A DNA stretch of 64,000 bases from Debaryomyces hansenii CBS767 (GCF_000006445.2 NC_006048.2:1550001-1614000), one strand, 5' to 3'. Counted from the stretch's first letter, positions 9,997 to 20,921 are shown. Translations and numbers: made by a program. The notes: generated by a model not told the origin, from the letters alone.

Positions 9997-10359
9997 TGTT
10001 GAAGTAAATTCTCAAAGTAGCATACATTATCAGGTCAGTATCAGGTTAGGTAATCAGTCAGTCAGTTAATCAGTCAGTCAGTTAATCAGTCAGTCAGTTA
10101 ATCAGTCAGTCAGTTAATCAGTCAGTCAGTTAATCAGTTAGTCAGTGTCAATTATATATAATTTACTTAATCTCTATATAAATTTCTGTATTTATCATTC
10201 AAGGTAAGGAGCTATCCAATGACAACTCATTATACACTTGAACAATTACAGATAAGCTTATGGTTATCATTTAATCAGAATAACAATGTTTCGCAGCTAG
10301 TTTATATAAACTCTCAATTAATTCTGACTTCTCATAAAATATACTAATATATTTCAACA
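9997..10359 (-). repeat. A-type LTR
   Basis: This is a 363-bp LTR with TGTTGAA and TTCAACA ends and the primer-binding site alongside (9986-9996). Compared with the LTR at 4056-4513 it has a shorter middle part but an expanded 16-bp minisatellite. Confidence 0.88.
10051..10146. repeat. 16-bp minisatellite inside the LTR, six units
   Basis: Five exact units of TAATCAGTCAGTCAGT and one variant unit stand in tandem. The LTR at 4056-4513 has only two units (4111-4142). Confidence 0.9.
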
Positions 10360-10361
10360 CT

Positions 10362-10535
10362 AATTGTGTAATTCTAATATTCTAAGAAGGTCATTTGAAG
10401 AACTAATTATATAGAATTTGGAGATAAAGTAAATTATATATTATAATACTGATTATACTGTTTAAAAATTTGAAAAATTAAAAATGAATACTGATAGGAC
10501 TTCCTCTTTGGAAAGATTACTTCAAAACCTACTAA
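10362..10535 (+). repeat. Diverged B-type 5' end relic
   Basis: This resembles the end of LTR B, the leader and the first gag codons (compare 4975-5180): it has the shared words for the leader and for the residues SLERLLQ. It ends abruptly in A-type sequence. It is degraded and has no long frame. Confidence 0.65.
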
Positions 10536-10539
10536 TCAG

Positions 10540-10808
10540 GCCCCGTTAATGATCAGGTCATACTTATTCAGTTCAGTGTCAGTAAAATCGCTAACACCAA
10601 AAATATCCACATTATTTAGATACAGATCTGAGTGGCAATAACCTGTCGAAGTAGATTCTCAAAAGGATCATTCCTTTTTTATTGTATTGTCAGTGTTATA
10701 ACTTCATGATATAACAAGGAAGAATTAAACGGCATTCTGGTTTTACTGTAATATAACATAATTTCTCAATTAATTCTGACTTCTCATAAAATAGAATAAT
10801 ATCAACTT
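10540..10808 (-). repeat. A-type gag and LTR relic with internal deletion
   Basis: Bases 10540-10637 match A gag (compare 3843-3945), then jump directly to the LTR start (10643, TGTCGAAG) and run to a degraded LTR end near 10808. The deletion is bounded by GTGGC in both parents, which suggests a microhomology event. Confidence 0.7.
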
Positions 10809-10934
10809 TCTGAGAGACTATTTTTGCTTCAACGTGTTGCTGCTAGAATAAATCTTACGATATAGCTGATATAGCTAATAGGCAAACCTCTGACAACATG
10901 CAGTGTCCCCAGTTAAACAATTTCGATAATTCTG

Positions 10935-11262
10935 ATGTAACTTCTATTGGAAGTAATTTACACCATCATTACTTTCTTTGTAGTTTGACCATCATTTGTT
11001 AAAGTTTAAATTTCAGCTACAGAATAATCAATTAAACTAATTATAATTTCAATTAGTATTACTTCAGTTTAATTAGTTAGGACAAGTTCCAACCAGTTCA
11101 GTTGAAGTCATTTTACTTATCCCCTAATAAAATTTATATAATTATCCAGTAAATTACTCTCCTTATATAGTACACTATTAGGATTACATAAACAGGTTTA
11201 AATAATAGTTAATTACTTAAACCAGTCATATCAGCAACTTCATTTTGTTATCAAAAATTATC
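10935..11262 (-). repeat. B-type LTR relic next to the satellite
   Basis: This contains the LTR B words around CTCCTTATATAGTA and GGATTACA. It is clearly related to 14905-15240 and to the inverted LTR at 9190-9300. Its last 90 bases recur as the spacer inside the satellite array. Confidence 0.65.
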
Positions 11263-13275
11263 ACAAATGTACACATGCACTTTTCAAACAGGCCCCTGGA
11301 ACACTTGTTCTATAGAAAACCATCACAAACATGAACCACACACAGGCACTTTCAAACAGGCCCCCTGGAACACTTGTTCTATAGAAAACCATCACAAACA
11401 TGAACCACACACAGGCACTTTCAAACAGCCCCCCTAGGATCACATAAACAGGTTTAAATAACAGTTAATTACTTAAACCAGTCATATCAGCAACTTCATT
11501 TTGTTATCAAAAATTATCACAAATGTACACAGGCACTTTCAAACAGGCCCCTGGAACACTTGTTCTATAGAAAACCATCACAAACATGAACCACACACAG
11601 GCACTTTCAAACAGACCCCTGGAACACTTGTTCTATAGAAAACCATCACAAACATGAACCACACACAGGCACTTTCAAACAGGCCCCCTGGAACACTTGT
11701 TCTATAGAAAACCATCACAAACGTGAACCACACACAGGCACTTTCAAACAGGCCCCCTGGAACACTCGTTCTATAGAAAACCATCACAAACGTGAACCAC
11801 ACACAGGCACTTTCAAACAGCCCCCCTAGGATCACATAAACAGGTTTAAATAACAGTTAATTACTTAAACCAGTCATATCAGCAACTTCATTTTGTTATC
11901 AAAAATTATCACAAATGTACACAGGCACTTTCAAACAGGCCCCTGGAACACTTGTTCTATAGAAAACCATCACAAACATGAACCACACACAGGCACTTTC
12001 AAACAGACCCCTGGAACACTTGTTCTATAGAAAACCATCACAAACATGAACCACACACAGGCACTTTCAAACAGGCCCCCTGGAACACTTGTTCTATAGA
12101 AAACCATCACAAACGTGAACCACACACAGGCACTTTCAAACAGGCCCCCTGGAACACTCGTTCTATAGAAAACCATCACAAACGTGAACCACACACAGGC
12201 ACTTTCAAACAGGCCCCTGGAACACTTGTTCTATAGAAAACCATCACAAACATGAACCACACACAGGCACTTTCAAACAGACCCCTGGAACACTTGTTCT
12301 ATAGAAAACCATCACAAACATGAACCACACACAGGCACTTTCAAACAGGCCCCCTGGAACACTTGTTCTATAGAAAACCATCACAAACGTGAACCACACA
12401 CAGGCACTTTCAAACAGGCCCCCTGGAACACTCGTTCTATAGAAAACCATCACAAACGTGAACCACACACAGGCACTTTCAAACAGCCCCCCTAGGATCA
12501 CATAAACAGGTTTAAATAACAGTTAATTACTTAAACCAGTCATATCAGCAACTTCATTTTGTTATCAAAAATTATCACAAATGTACACAGGCACTTTCAA
12601 ACAGGCCCCTGGAACACTCGTTCTATAGAAAACCATCACAAACGTGAACCACACACAGGCACTTTCAAACAGCCCCCCTAGGATCACATAAACAGGTTTA
12701 AATAACAGTTAATTACTTAAACCAGTCATATCAGCAACTTCATTTTGTTATCAAAAATTATCACAAATGTACACAGGCACTTTCAAACAGGCCCCTGGAA
12801 CACTTGTTCTATAGAAAACCATCACAAACATGAACCACACACAGGCACTTTCAAACAGGCCCCCTGGAACACTTGTTCTATAGAAAACCATCACAAACGT
12901 GAACCACACACAGGCACTTTCAAACAGGCCCCCTGGAACACTCGTTCTATAGAAAACCATCACAAACGTGAACCACACACAGGCACTTTCAAACAGCCCC
13001 CCTAGGATCACATAAACAGGTTTAAATAACAGTTAATTACTTAAACCAGTCATATCAGCAACTTCATTTTGTTATCAAAAATTATCACAAATGTACACAG
13101 GCACTTTCAAACAGGCCCCTGGAACACTTGTTCTATAGAAAACCATCACAAACATGAACCACACACAGGCACTTTCAAACAGGCCCCCTGGAACACTTGT
13201 TCTATAGAAAACCATCACAAACATGAACCACACACAGGCACTTTCAAACAGGCCCCCTGGAACACTTATTCTATA
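11170..13275. repeat. Satellite array: 69-bp units with LTR-derived spacers
   Basis: I count 21 copies of a unit of about 69 bp carrying the words GGAACACTTGTTCTATAG and CACACACAGGCACTTTCAA. Five spacers of about 114 bp start at CCCCCCTAGGATCAC (about 11433, 11823, 12489, 12671 and 13001). They repeat the LTR-like sequence already present at 11170-11260. Runs of four units with the same order of variants (GGCCCCT, GACCCCT, GGCCCCC with TTG, GGCCCCC with CTCG) recur at 11530-11822, 11920-12200 and 12200-12488, so a higher-order period exists. There are no unique spacers, so it is not CRISPR-like. Confidence 0.92.
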
Positions 13276-14240
13276 TCTCAATTTAGACTTTGTCTGGACT
13301 TAGTACTCAGTTAGCATTTTAGACGCCATATTAATGATTATTGACTAGTACAATATTCAAATATAAACCAAATTAGACACTTAATACTCAGATTCGAAAG
13401 TGCGACCTGAAACTATGTCCACCTTTTCATGAAACAGGAGCACCTCCCATATAGACCAATGTATCCATTACCAGTGTAATAACTAGAACCACATATACTC
13501 ACGAAAATATCTTCAATGATATGGTACCAGCATTATCAATTTTCTTTAATCCAAGTTTAGGAACGACGTTGAAGAAAACAATTTTGCTCGAACAGGGTCA
13601 CAAACATATAAAGAAAAGCATGAACCAGTGGCAACTCACAGGCCTCCTGGAACATTTACTCAATACCCTCACAATTAGGGACTTTTCTCATATTTCAAAT
13701 ATTTCGATATTCAATCGACATTCAAGGATTTACTAGGGTTATTCGCCATCAAACACGGACTCATACAACAACACAAAAAAATCATTTACTGAATTACTTC
13801 GAAGAACACTACTCCGACAATCCCGTAACGCATTTACTGGAATATAAAAACCTGCGCATTTTTAACTCATAAATGGACACATGCGGATTTATCTCAAAAT
13901 ACGGATTAATACAAACTAATCGCACCCGATAAGAACTATTGGAACATCGTATCAAATCAAAAACATCATACATGGCTGAGAATACTTTTAGAACCTTCTG
14001 TTTCTTGTTTTCTTCCTTTGGTCGACCCTCCAAATACTATTCTGCATTTTCACTGCCTCATATTGCACACATGAAAGCAATTGACGCACAACTGACACTC
14101 TCAAGTATATCATGTAGAGCATTTCCACCTGGTGAATCACTCTAGTCTCAATAAGCAGAGGTTTATTCAAATACAAACTCTAGGATTAACACTGTCAAAT
14201 CTTCTTCCACAGAACAGATAAAAAAAATCCTGCAATAACA
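13276..14240. other. Gene-free AT-rich DNA
   Basis: Only short random frames are seen. A diverged single copy of the satellite unit can be made out near 13618-13665 (GCATGAACCAGTGGCAACTC and CTGGAACA). I see nothing else that I can name. Confidence 0.5.
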
Positions 14241-14430
14241 AGAGGAGCCTGAATCAACATATTCAGGACTTTCAGTTGGTTTTCAGTATGTCCTTCACAA
14301 CAGACATATAATAAATAAGCAAATCCTCTAGCAGTAAGAGGAGCCTGAATCAGCATATTCAGGACTTTCATTCTTTCATAACATAAGCAAAAACTCCTTC
14401 GTCATCAAAAGAGGAGTATGAATCAGTATA
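14241..14430. repeat. Three spaced direct repeats with an inverted repeat core
   Basis: The core CCTGAAT-6 bases-ATTCAGG is perfect at 14248-14267 and at 14344-14363. A degraded third copy lies at about 14412-14434. Each follows AAGAGGAG or AGAGGAG. Copies are spaced 96 and then about 70 bases apart. The function is unknown. Confidence 0.7.
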
Positions 14431-14879
14431 TTCTCTAGATCTTCGGTGCATTCTTTCAAACAATATAATTACTTTCTTCTACCATACGTACGTTCGAATC
14501 ATAATCATCATAGACACCAGTATTGTCACATTCTTAAACGTCATCTTCAGCGGTAGACAGACTCAATCAACGGACATCGGAATTCTGGCGGATGAATAAC
14601 AACATGAATCAAAGGGAAAAAAGTCACGGCGCACATGAACACATACCGATGTCTTACAAAGCCATCCAATAGTCGACAATTCTCAGCAAAAATTGGAATA
14701 GAAATGAAGGATGAGACCAAGAGCTGGGTAAATCAGCCCTTTGTCAGGGTGGTCAAATCGTTCTCACTAATTTATGTAGAAGCATCATATTCAAGTAAAC
14801 CATTATCTAACAACAACCATTAACCTAATTCGTAATATGGATAGCCAATCAGCAACACCATTAATGAACAGGGAAATAC
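14431..14879. other. Gene-free DNA
   Basis: I see no gene, and no repeat beyond low-complexity AT-rich sequence. The bases GTTCGAATC at 14492-14500 look like a Pol III B box, but no tRNA fold surrounds them. Confidence 0.45.
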
Positions 14880-15240
14880 AACAAGCAGCTCATAACCTAT
14901 TGAAAGTAGTTTAAATCATCATTACTTTCTTTATAGTAATTGTCTATGATCTATTAGTCTAGATTTAAGCTACATTATAATCAATTAAATCAATGATAAG
15001 TTCAATTACTATCTGTTCAGTTAGTTACAGTGACATTCATTCAGTCAATGTCATGTAATTAACTTACAACAAAGTCCAATCAGTTCAGTTGAAGTAAATC
15101 ATTATTACTTGACCCCTATACAAAATTTAAAATACCCAGTAAATTACTCTCCTTATATAGTACAATATTCGGATTACATAAACAGGTTTGACCTAAAAAC
15201 AGTTAATTACTTAAACTAGTAATAGCTTATCCATAAACAG
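14880..15240 (-). repeat. A-type start joined to B-type LTR relic
   Basis: AGCTCATAACCTATTGAA at about 14887 is a mutated A-type primer site and LTR start. It is followed by a B-type LTR relic closely resembling 10935-11230, with the same CTCCTTATATAGTA and GGATTACATAAACAGG words. Confidence 0.65.
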
Positions 15241-15304
15241 AAATATTATGAGAAACGAATTGTACAGAATATTCCAACAGTTTCTTTCGCAACCAGCTTG
15301 CATT

Positions 15305-15639
15305 TACTGAAGTATATTATTCTACATATTCCAGTAAAACCCGAATGCGGGTTAGTCTTATCTTTGTTCTAGTGTATAATGAACTGTCATTGGATATATT
15401 CTTATCATGAACAATAAATACTGATAACAAGCCACATGGTTCTAATCCGTCATCCCATTGGTTACTAAAGATGAAGCGATGGGAATAATATTCTTGAAAT
15501 TATAGTAAGAGTTCTTTGGACCTGATAAAACACAGAAATTATATAGAGATTAAGAAAATATTATAATTAACACTGATGAATTTGATTGAACCTGAACCTG
15601 ACACTAACACTGTCGATGTTTTGAGAATTTACTACAACA
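15305..15639 (+). repeat. A-type LTR relic, plus orientation
   Basis: The start resembles TGTTGAAATATATTAG. The middle shares GTGTATAATGA and GTCATTGGATA with the reverse complement of 10210-10240. The end reads TTGAGAATTTACTACAACA, one base from the intact LTR end. No primer site or gag follows. Confidence 0.7.
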
Positions 15640-16426
15640 GAATTCTCCTCAAAACACTGAAAATCTAACAAAGCTCCAACAGAATATTTTACAGCTTGCA
15701 TTAGGTTGATACTTTTGCTCGAAAGGAAAACAAAATATCAACGTAAAATGTTAAATATTGAAGGGTGTGATTCTTGTTTTGTTGAGTTTTGCAACAGAAA
15801 CAAAAAAGAATAAGCTAAAGTTAAAATAAGAATAGTTAAAATTATCATGAAGTAATTAATTTAAACCAGCCGGAATATAAAATGTCACTTGCATCCATTA
15901 TGATGATATTTCAGAACGAATCCGTTCAATATTTTGCGTGACTTTAAAGAAGTATTAGTGAAGTTCCCAATACTCCAGGCAATAGGAACTACATTAACGA
16001 TGAGTACATATAGGTATCTTGTGCTAAAAATTAATAGCACTTTAGTGTTATCTAAGTTTACAAGGTTAAAATTTCTAATGCAGTATTTCACGGTAAAGTA
16101 GATAACTAAGCATATTAATTATATACCTGGAGATGAGAAAAGACTTGCGGGAGGTTTAAAGCTCAGTTTATAAGACCACTAAAAGGTATCGTGGCAAAGT
16201 AACTCAATAGCTTTAATTGGTGTAATAAACTTTTTTCTGTTCAAATAGCTAAGTAATGAAGTGTAATTAAGAGTGATTCAATGCTGTTCATCTACATCGA
16301 CGATAGAATTAATGAATAACGAAATTTAAGCGAAGATATTCCAAAATTGACATATTTTTAGGTATTTGTTTTAAGAATTCTGCGTGATTACGATAATGAA
16401 CTTAAATATATATGTACAAGAATATT
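15640..16426. other. Gene-free DNA between the repeat block and COX10
   Basis: AT-rich sequence with no supported gene; the longest frames are short and have no recognisable product. It contains the 3' flank of COX10. Confidence 0.5.
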
Positions 16427-17815
16427 TTATATTAATCCAATATTGTTGGAAGATTGTGATTTATGGTCATGAGATTTTAAACCTGAATAAATCAACAACC
16501 TATCCCACTGTCCTTTTTTATGTAACATTGCCAAAATCAAAACGGCCGGTAAATGCCATACCGATCCCCAAAATAACTTCTTAGCATGAATATTAGCCAT
16601 CGCTATCCCATTAGCAGTTGGCTTTTGACCAGTATAATTTTGTTTAATCTGCATCCAAAATTTATAAGCCAAGTAAGTTAACCAAGAATTGGCTATAGCT
16701 GAATCAAATTGGAAAACCCAATCAGTAATCCCAAAATAACTCAAGCCAAAGCATAATGGGAACATTAATAAGGAATATCGTAACGCAACTCTTGCATTTA
16801 GCTTGGGGTTTTCAGCAGCAGTCATAACATATCCAGCACCTTTATATTGATCTGCAATATTATGAGACAACGCATTGAAATGAGGAAATTGCCAGGCATA
16901 TAGCAAACCTGCTAGACACCAAGCACCAGGGTGATCTAATGGAGATGATGCTGCCCAACCCATCAAGGGTGGGATCGCTCCAACGATGGCACCTACCCAA
17001 GTATTGATAATAGATTTTCTTTTCAATGATGTATAAATCCAAGAATACAATACAATATTTAGAAAGCCTAGAAAGGAAACTGTAGGATTCACACCAAGAA
17101 ATAACATAGTGCATCCCAAGGAACCAGTGATCCCAGCAAACTGATAAGCTTGTTTAGGACTTATCAATCCGCGTACAACAGGTCTCCCCACGGTTCTGGG
17201 CATTTTTTTATCAAATTCCGGTTCTCTACCCATATTTATAGCGTTTGCTGCTCCAGAACACAAGGCAGTACCCATAGTAAGGAACAAAAGCTCTGGTAAA
17301 GAAACTGTGTAAGGAGAAATAGCATATGAGCAAATCGAACTTAGCGTCACCAAAATAGTCAAATTTGGCTTAGTCAATTTGACATACGGTTGAATTATTG
17401 AACGCAAATTAGTCTTAGTCTTACTACTAGATGTTGCAGTTGCGGAAGATGATTTATTGAGCTCTTTTGGAACAACTTTGAAAGGAATATGCGTGCTTTC
17501 AACCTTGTTACTACTCACTTTGTCGGTATCGATCTTCTGTGACAGTTTTGCTTCTGGTTCCTGACAATTTAAAACTTTTGTAGCGACGTTTTCCAATATT
17601 GATCCTGAATCACTTTCTTTTAAATTGCTTGAAGTAGTCATAATATTTCTATTACTTGGTATAGTCACGAGTTTTCGACATGTTGGTGTTGATGTTAAAT
17701 ATAGGTTCCCAATAAAATTTTGATCTAGTATTAAATTCTTTGTAGTATTCTTATAAAAAAAATTAAAATTAGAAATATAATTTAGCCTGGGAAAAGCTAA
17801 AAGTTTATGAGACAT
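16427..17815 (-). CDS. COX10: Protoheme IX farnesyltransferase, mitochondrial
   Basis: Cox10 makes heme O from heme B in the mitochondrial inner membrane, for cytochrome c oxidase assembly. The 462-residue product has a basic N-terminus suited to mitochondrial import, a polar linker, and then a UbiA-type multi-membrane domain. The prenyl-diphosphate-binding motif NxxxExxxD is visible as NMGREPEFD, followed by the RTVGRP stretch typical of the family. The second loop has WQFPHF and DQYKGAGY. I chose the ATG at 17815 over an upstream TTG. The gene lies head-to-tail with RPN8, 240 bp away, and is the first host gene beside the retroelement block. Confidence 0.95.
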   Translation of the reverse strand: MSHKLLAFPRLNYISNFNFFYKNTTKNLILDQNFIGNLYLTSTPTCRKLVTIPSNRNIMTTSSNLKESDSGSILENVATKVLNCQEPEAKLSQKIDTDKVSSNKVESTHIPFKVVPKELNKSSSATATSSSKTKTNLRSIIQPYVKLTKPNLTILVTLSSICSYAISPYTVSLPELLFLTMGTALCSGAANAINMGREPEFDKKMPRTVGRPVVRGLISPKQAYQFAGITGSLGCTMLFLGVNPTVSFLGFLNIVLYSWIYTSLKRKSIINTWVGAIVGAIPPLMGWAASSPLDHPGAWCLAGLLYAWQFPHFNALSHNIADQYKGAGYVMTAAENPKLNARVALRYSLLMFPLCFGLSYFGITDWVFQFDSAIANSWLTYLAYKFWMQIKQNYTGQKPTANGIAMANIHAKKLFWGSVWHLPAVLILAMLHKKGQWDRLLIYSGLKSHDHKSQSSNNIGLI

Positions 17816-18055
17816 AATTCCACAATAAAACAACCTATCAATTATTTTACTATAATGCAGAATGCAAAAGTTCCCAAGACAATGACTTCTGAATATGATA
17901 ACATTCTACTATTAGCCATTATAGTTTGATCGATGTACTCAAAATCATTTTCCAGGAAATGATTTTGCGCACGACCAAAAAATCACATTACGATTCGTAC
18001 ATTATACGAATATATATTAATATCTAGAAGCATTTACGTAGAATTTCTAATTATT

Positions 18056-19075
18056 TTAAGTACTCATAGGTTTATCTTCAGTAGTATCTGAGGTAGGGAC
18101 ATCAGCCGCGTCTGCTTCAAGGTTAGAGTCATCTGGCTTTCTTTCGTTTAGCTTTTTATTCTCCAACTTATTTTCAATTAAATCATGGAATGCAATAATT
18201 GCCCTCACTAAGGTACTAACGTAAACCATCATCAATTCATCATTAGTTTTAATCGTAAAAGCAGTTGATAAAGGATTTGTAGATTGGTTAGGAACTTGAC
18301 TGTCAATTATTTTGCTGGAAGTATTTATGTCAGTATTAGATAAGTTTGGTAATAAGTTGAAAACATTCTGTAATTTCCCCAAGATTGTGTGGTTTATAGG
18401 CAATTTCTTTTGATAAACCTTATCTAAGTAGTTGGCAATTTCTCTTAGTTTTTGATGTAATCCTAGTAAAGATTGATAACTTTGAGTAACTCTCAATGAC
18501 AAATTACCTGCTGCTTGATCTCTAATATCCCTCAACAAATGTTCCACACCAATCTCTTCCGCTTCTTCAGCCTCGATTAAGGATGGAACGTGAACAAAAG
18601 TTCTTTCTGCCGCTGAACCATCGTTCTTTATATCATCAACCGCATAATACGCATCTGTTGGAATACCAACGTCTCTAGGTTGGACATCAACAATCAATAA
18701 CAATGGATTCAGAGTGTATTTTTTGAAAGCATCATTTATTTTTAAATCAGAAGGTTTCAATTTTGGTCCTGAGTGATACCAGCCAATTAACTTTTCTTTA
18801 GCATTGATTTTTTTGAACATTTCCCCCATCGATTCTATAAAATTGTGGTCCAAGAACCAAACGCTTGGATTTTTTTCGTCTTCTTCAAAAGGAATGGCAT
18901 ATGAATTCGTAACTCTAATAGTATCCGAAGAATTATCTCCCAAAACTACACCAACTACTCTTTTCTTCGAATCTTTGGCAACTCTATTATAATGGTCCAC
19001 AACAGATAAAAGTACCAATGGTGAAACTGTTACTGTCTTATCTAAAAATGTTGATTCACTTGTAGCGGTAGGCAT
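18056..19075 (-). CDS. RPN8: 26S proteasome regulatory subunit Rpn8
   Basis: This is a lid subunit of the 19S particle that pairs with the deubiquitinase Rpn11. The 339-residue protein has an N-terminal MPN domain (about 12-150) and a helical C-terminal region used for lid assembly. The JAMM metal motif is absent: the HxH position reads HSG in GWYHSGPKL, as expected for the inactive MPN subunit. The C-terminus is acidic and low complexity. Just upstream of the ATG the coding strand reads TTTGCCAC, eight of nine bases of the proteasome-associated control element in reverse, but its position so close to the start makes a regulatory role uncertain. It is divergent from GPN2 over 281 bp. Confidence 0.96.
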   Translation of the reverse strand: MPTATSESTFLDKTVTVSPLVLLSVVDHYNRVAKDSKKRVVGVVLGDNSSDTIRVTNSYAIPFEEDEKNPSVWFLDHNFIESMGEMFKKINAKEKLIGWYHSGPKLKPSDLKINDAFKKYTLNPLLLIVDVQPRDVGIPTDAYYAVDDIKNDGSAAERTFVHVPSLIEAEEAEEIGVEHLLRDIRDQAAGNLSLRVTQSYQSLLGLHQKLREIANYLDKVYQKKLPINHTILGKLQNVFNLLPNLSNTDINTSSKIIDSQVPNQSTNPLSTAFTIKTNDELMMVYVSTLVRAIIAFHDLIENKLENKKLNERKPDDSNLEADAADVPTSDTTEDKPMST

Positions 19076-19356
19076 TGTGGCAAATTAATAAACTGGGTAT
19101 ACAAGCAATTTTAAAGACTAATTGATACACTGAACTGTACAACAAACAAAGCAATATCTTCAACTATCTTAATACCTTAGATAAACGAATTAAATCTTGT
19201 ATAATCAGTTTGATATGGGATTCTATGTGAACAAATACCGATTGCCTTCGAAGTCTGTAGATTTCAACATTGTCGTGTACGATACAAAATAAATGCTATA
19301 CCAATATCAAAGCTTAGTATTATAAATGAATCATTGATAGCCATATAGTATATAGT

Positions 19357-20412
19357 ATGTTTGGACAAATAGTAATAGGCCCTCCTGGATCAGGCAAGTC
19401 TACATATTGCTATGGAATGCAGCAGTTTATGTCGGCAATAGGTCGTAAACTGTGCATTATTAATCTTGATCCAGCGAATGATGCTTTGCCATACCCTGAT
19501 TGTTCATTAGATATACGAGATTTCGTTACTTTGGAAGAAATAATGGAAGAGCTAAACTTAGGCCCAAATGGAGGGATGATGTATGCGTTAGAGAGCTTAG
19601 ATGAGAGTGGAATAGATGCATTTATAAGTAAGATTAATAAGCTAGTGGAAGAGCGAAACTACCTAATATTTGATTGTCCTGGTCAAGTAGAACTTTTCAC
19701 GCATCATAACTCATTATACAAGATCTTTAAGAAGTTAGTGAAGTCCAAGGATTTAAGGTTGTGTGTCGTTTCGCTAGTTGATTCTATATATCTTACCAGC
19801 CCATCGCAATACATCTCGATTTTGCTCTTGAGCTTAAGATCTATGTTACAGTTAGATTTACCTCACGTAAATGTAATATCGAAAATTGATATGTTGAAGA
19901 GATATGGCGAATTACCGTTCAGATTGGATTATTATACTGAAGTTCAGGATTTAAAATATCTTACACCGTATTTGGAAAAGGAATCGAATTCGGTGCTAGG
20001 GAAAAACTTTGTTAAATTAACAGAGATGATAGGAGAATTAGTGGAAGACTTTAACTTAGTAGCATTTGAGGTTTTGGCGGTAGAAAATAAACAGTCTATG
20101 ATAAACCTATTAAGTGTCATTGACAAAGCAAATGGTTATAGTATTGGTACCAGCGAGGTTGGTGCTGATTCAATTTGGAGCGAGGCAGTTAGACAAGGCA
20201 CCTTGCCGGGTTATAAAGAAATAGACATACATGAAAGATGGATTGAGCATAAATTCGAATATGATGAACAAGAGAAAAAGGAAGAACAAGAAATGACCAA
20301 TCAATATGCTCAAGATTCATCACAACAAGAATTAACAGAAGACGAAGAATTGGAGTTAGCAATAAAAGACTGGGAATCTAAAAGACAAGGGACAGGGGAA
20401 ACTCAGAATTAG
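19357..20412 (+). CDS. GPN2: GPN-loop GTPase 2
   Basis: Gpn2 is a cytosolic GTPase needed for assembly and nuclear import of RNA polymerases. The 351-residue protein has a P-loop at 8-16 (GPPGSGKST), the defining GPN motif at 69-71 within LGPNGG, and a DCPGQVELFTHH switch segment, all as in yeast Gpn2. The C-terminal 60 residues are charged and variable. Its 3' end converges with RBL2 across only 35 bp. It sits one gene from BUD27, whose product works in the same RNA polymerase assembly process; whether this matters is open. Confidence 0.96.
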   Translation: MFGQIVIGPPGSGKSTYCYGMQQFMSAIGRKLCIINLDPANDALPYPDCSLDIRDFVTLEEIMEELNLGPNGGMMYALESLDESGIDAFISKINKLVEERNYLIFDCPGQVELFTHHNSLYKIFKKLVKSKDLRLCVVSLVDSIYLTSPSQYISILLLSLRSMLQLDLPHVNVISKIDMLKRYGELPFRLDYYTEVQDLKYLTPYLEKESNSVLGKNFVKLTEMIGELVEDFNLVAFEVLAVENKQSMINLLSVIDKANGYSIGTSEVGADSIWSEAVRQGTLPGYKEIDIHERWIEHKFEYDEQEKKEEQEMTNQYAQDSSQQELTEDEELELAIKDWESKRQGTGETQN

Positions 20413-20447
20413 TATATTTATTATTTACGATGGCATATATAGACCTT

Positions 20448-20747
20448 TTATACTTCAGCACTAATTAATTCTTTAGCAGCACTTAAATCTTCATCACCTT
20501 TATAATTTTCCACATACTCTATTAATGCTTGCTTATGCTTTTTGATTTTCTCAGAAACTTCTGGCACCATTCTTTGGGATTCTTCTAACACTTGAATTTG
20601 CTTCTTCAATTCGTATTCATCAGCATTATTTGATTTCATTTGATTTACAAAGTGCTGTTGTTCAGCAACTTCTTGTTGGTACAATGACTCTTCCTTTATT
20701 AATCTTTTCAAGGAATTGACCTTAATCTGTAAACTACTTGGAGACAT
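20448..20747 (-). CDS. RBL2: Tubulin-binding cofactor A
   Basis: This is a small beta-tubulin chaperone that holds beta-tubulin during heterodimer assembly. The 99-residue product has the length of the family. It starts MSPSSLQIKVNSLKRL and is predicted to be almost wholly helical, with heptad-like spacing and the conserved EE-YQQEV segment. It is convergent with GPN2 and divergent from BUD27, with a 174-bp shared promoter region. Confidence 0.9.
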   Translation of the reverse strand: MSPSSLQIKVNSLKRLIKEESLYQQEVAEQQHFVNQMKSNNADEYELKKQIQVLEESQRMVPEVSEKIKKHKQALIEYVENYKGDEDLSAAKELISAEV

Positions 20748-20921
20748 GATGCTTTACTACTAGGTGTCAACAAGAGAGAACGTAGTCTATATGTGATTAT
20801 AAATAATAAACATACAAGAAGTCGTGTATGTTGCGTAATATTTTTTTATACCTTCACTAGATGATATAGATGATTTAGATCATTACAAGAAATAGTTATT
20901 GAAGATTGTAACTAGTAAGAT

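Noticed and set aside
11261..13281. Minus-strand frames repeating GLFESACVWF-type peptides
   Set aside because: They follow the 69-bp period, are broken by LTR spacers, lack a promoter or flanking gene structure, and have no known family. I treat them as by-products of the satellite.
11261..13281. CRISPR-like array
   Set aside because: The repeats are contiguous without unique spacers, and the host is a eukaryote.
14470..14560. tRNA-like B box (GTTCGAATC)
   Set aside because: There is no A box and no cloverleaf pairing around it.
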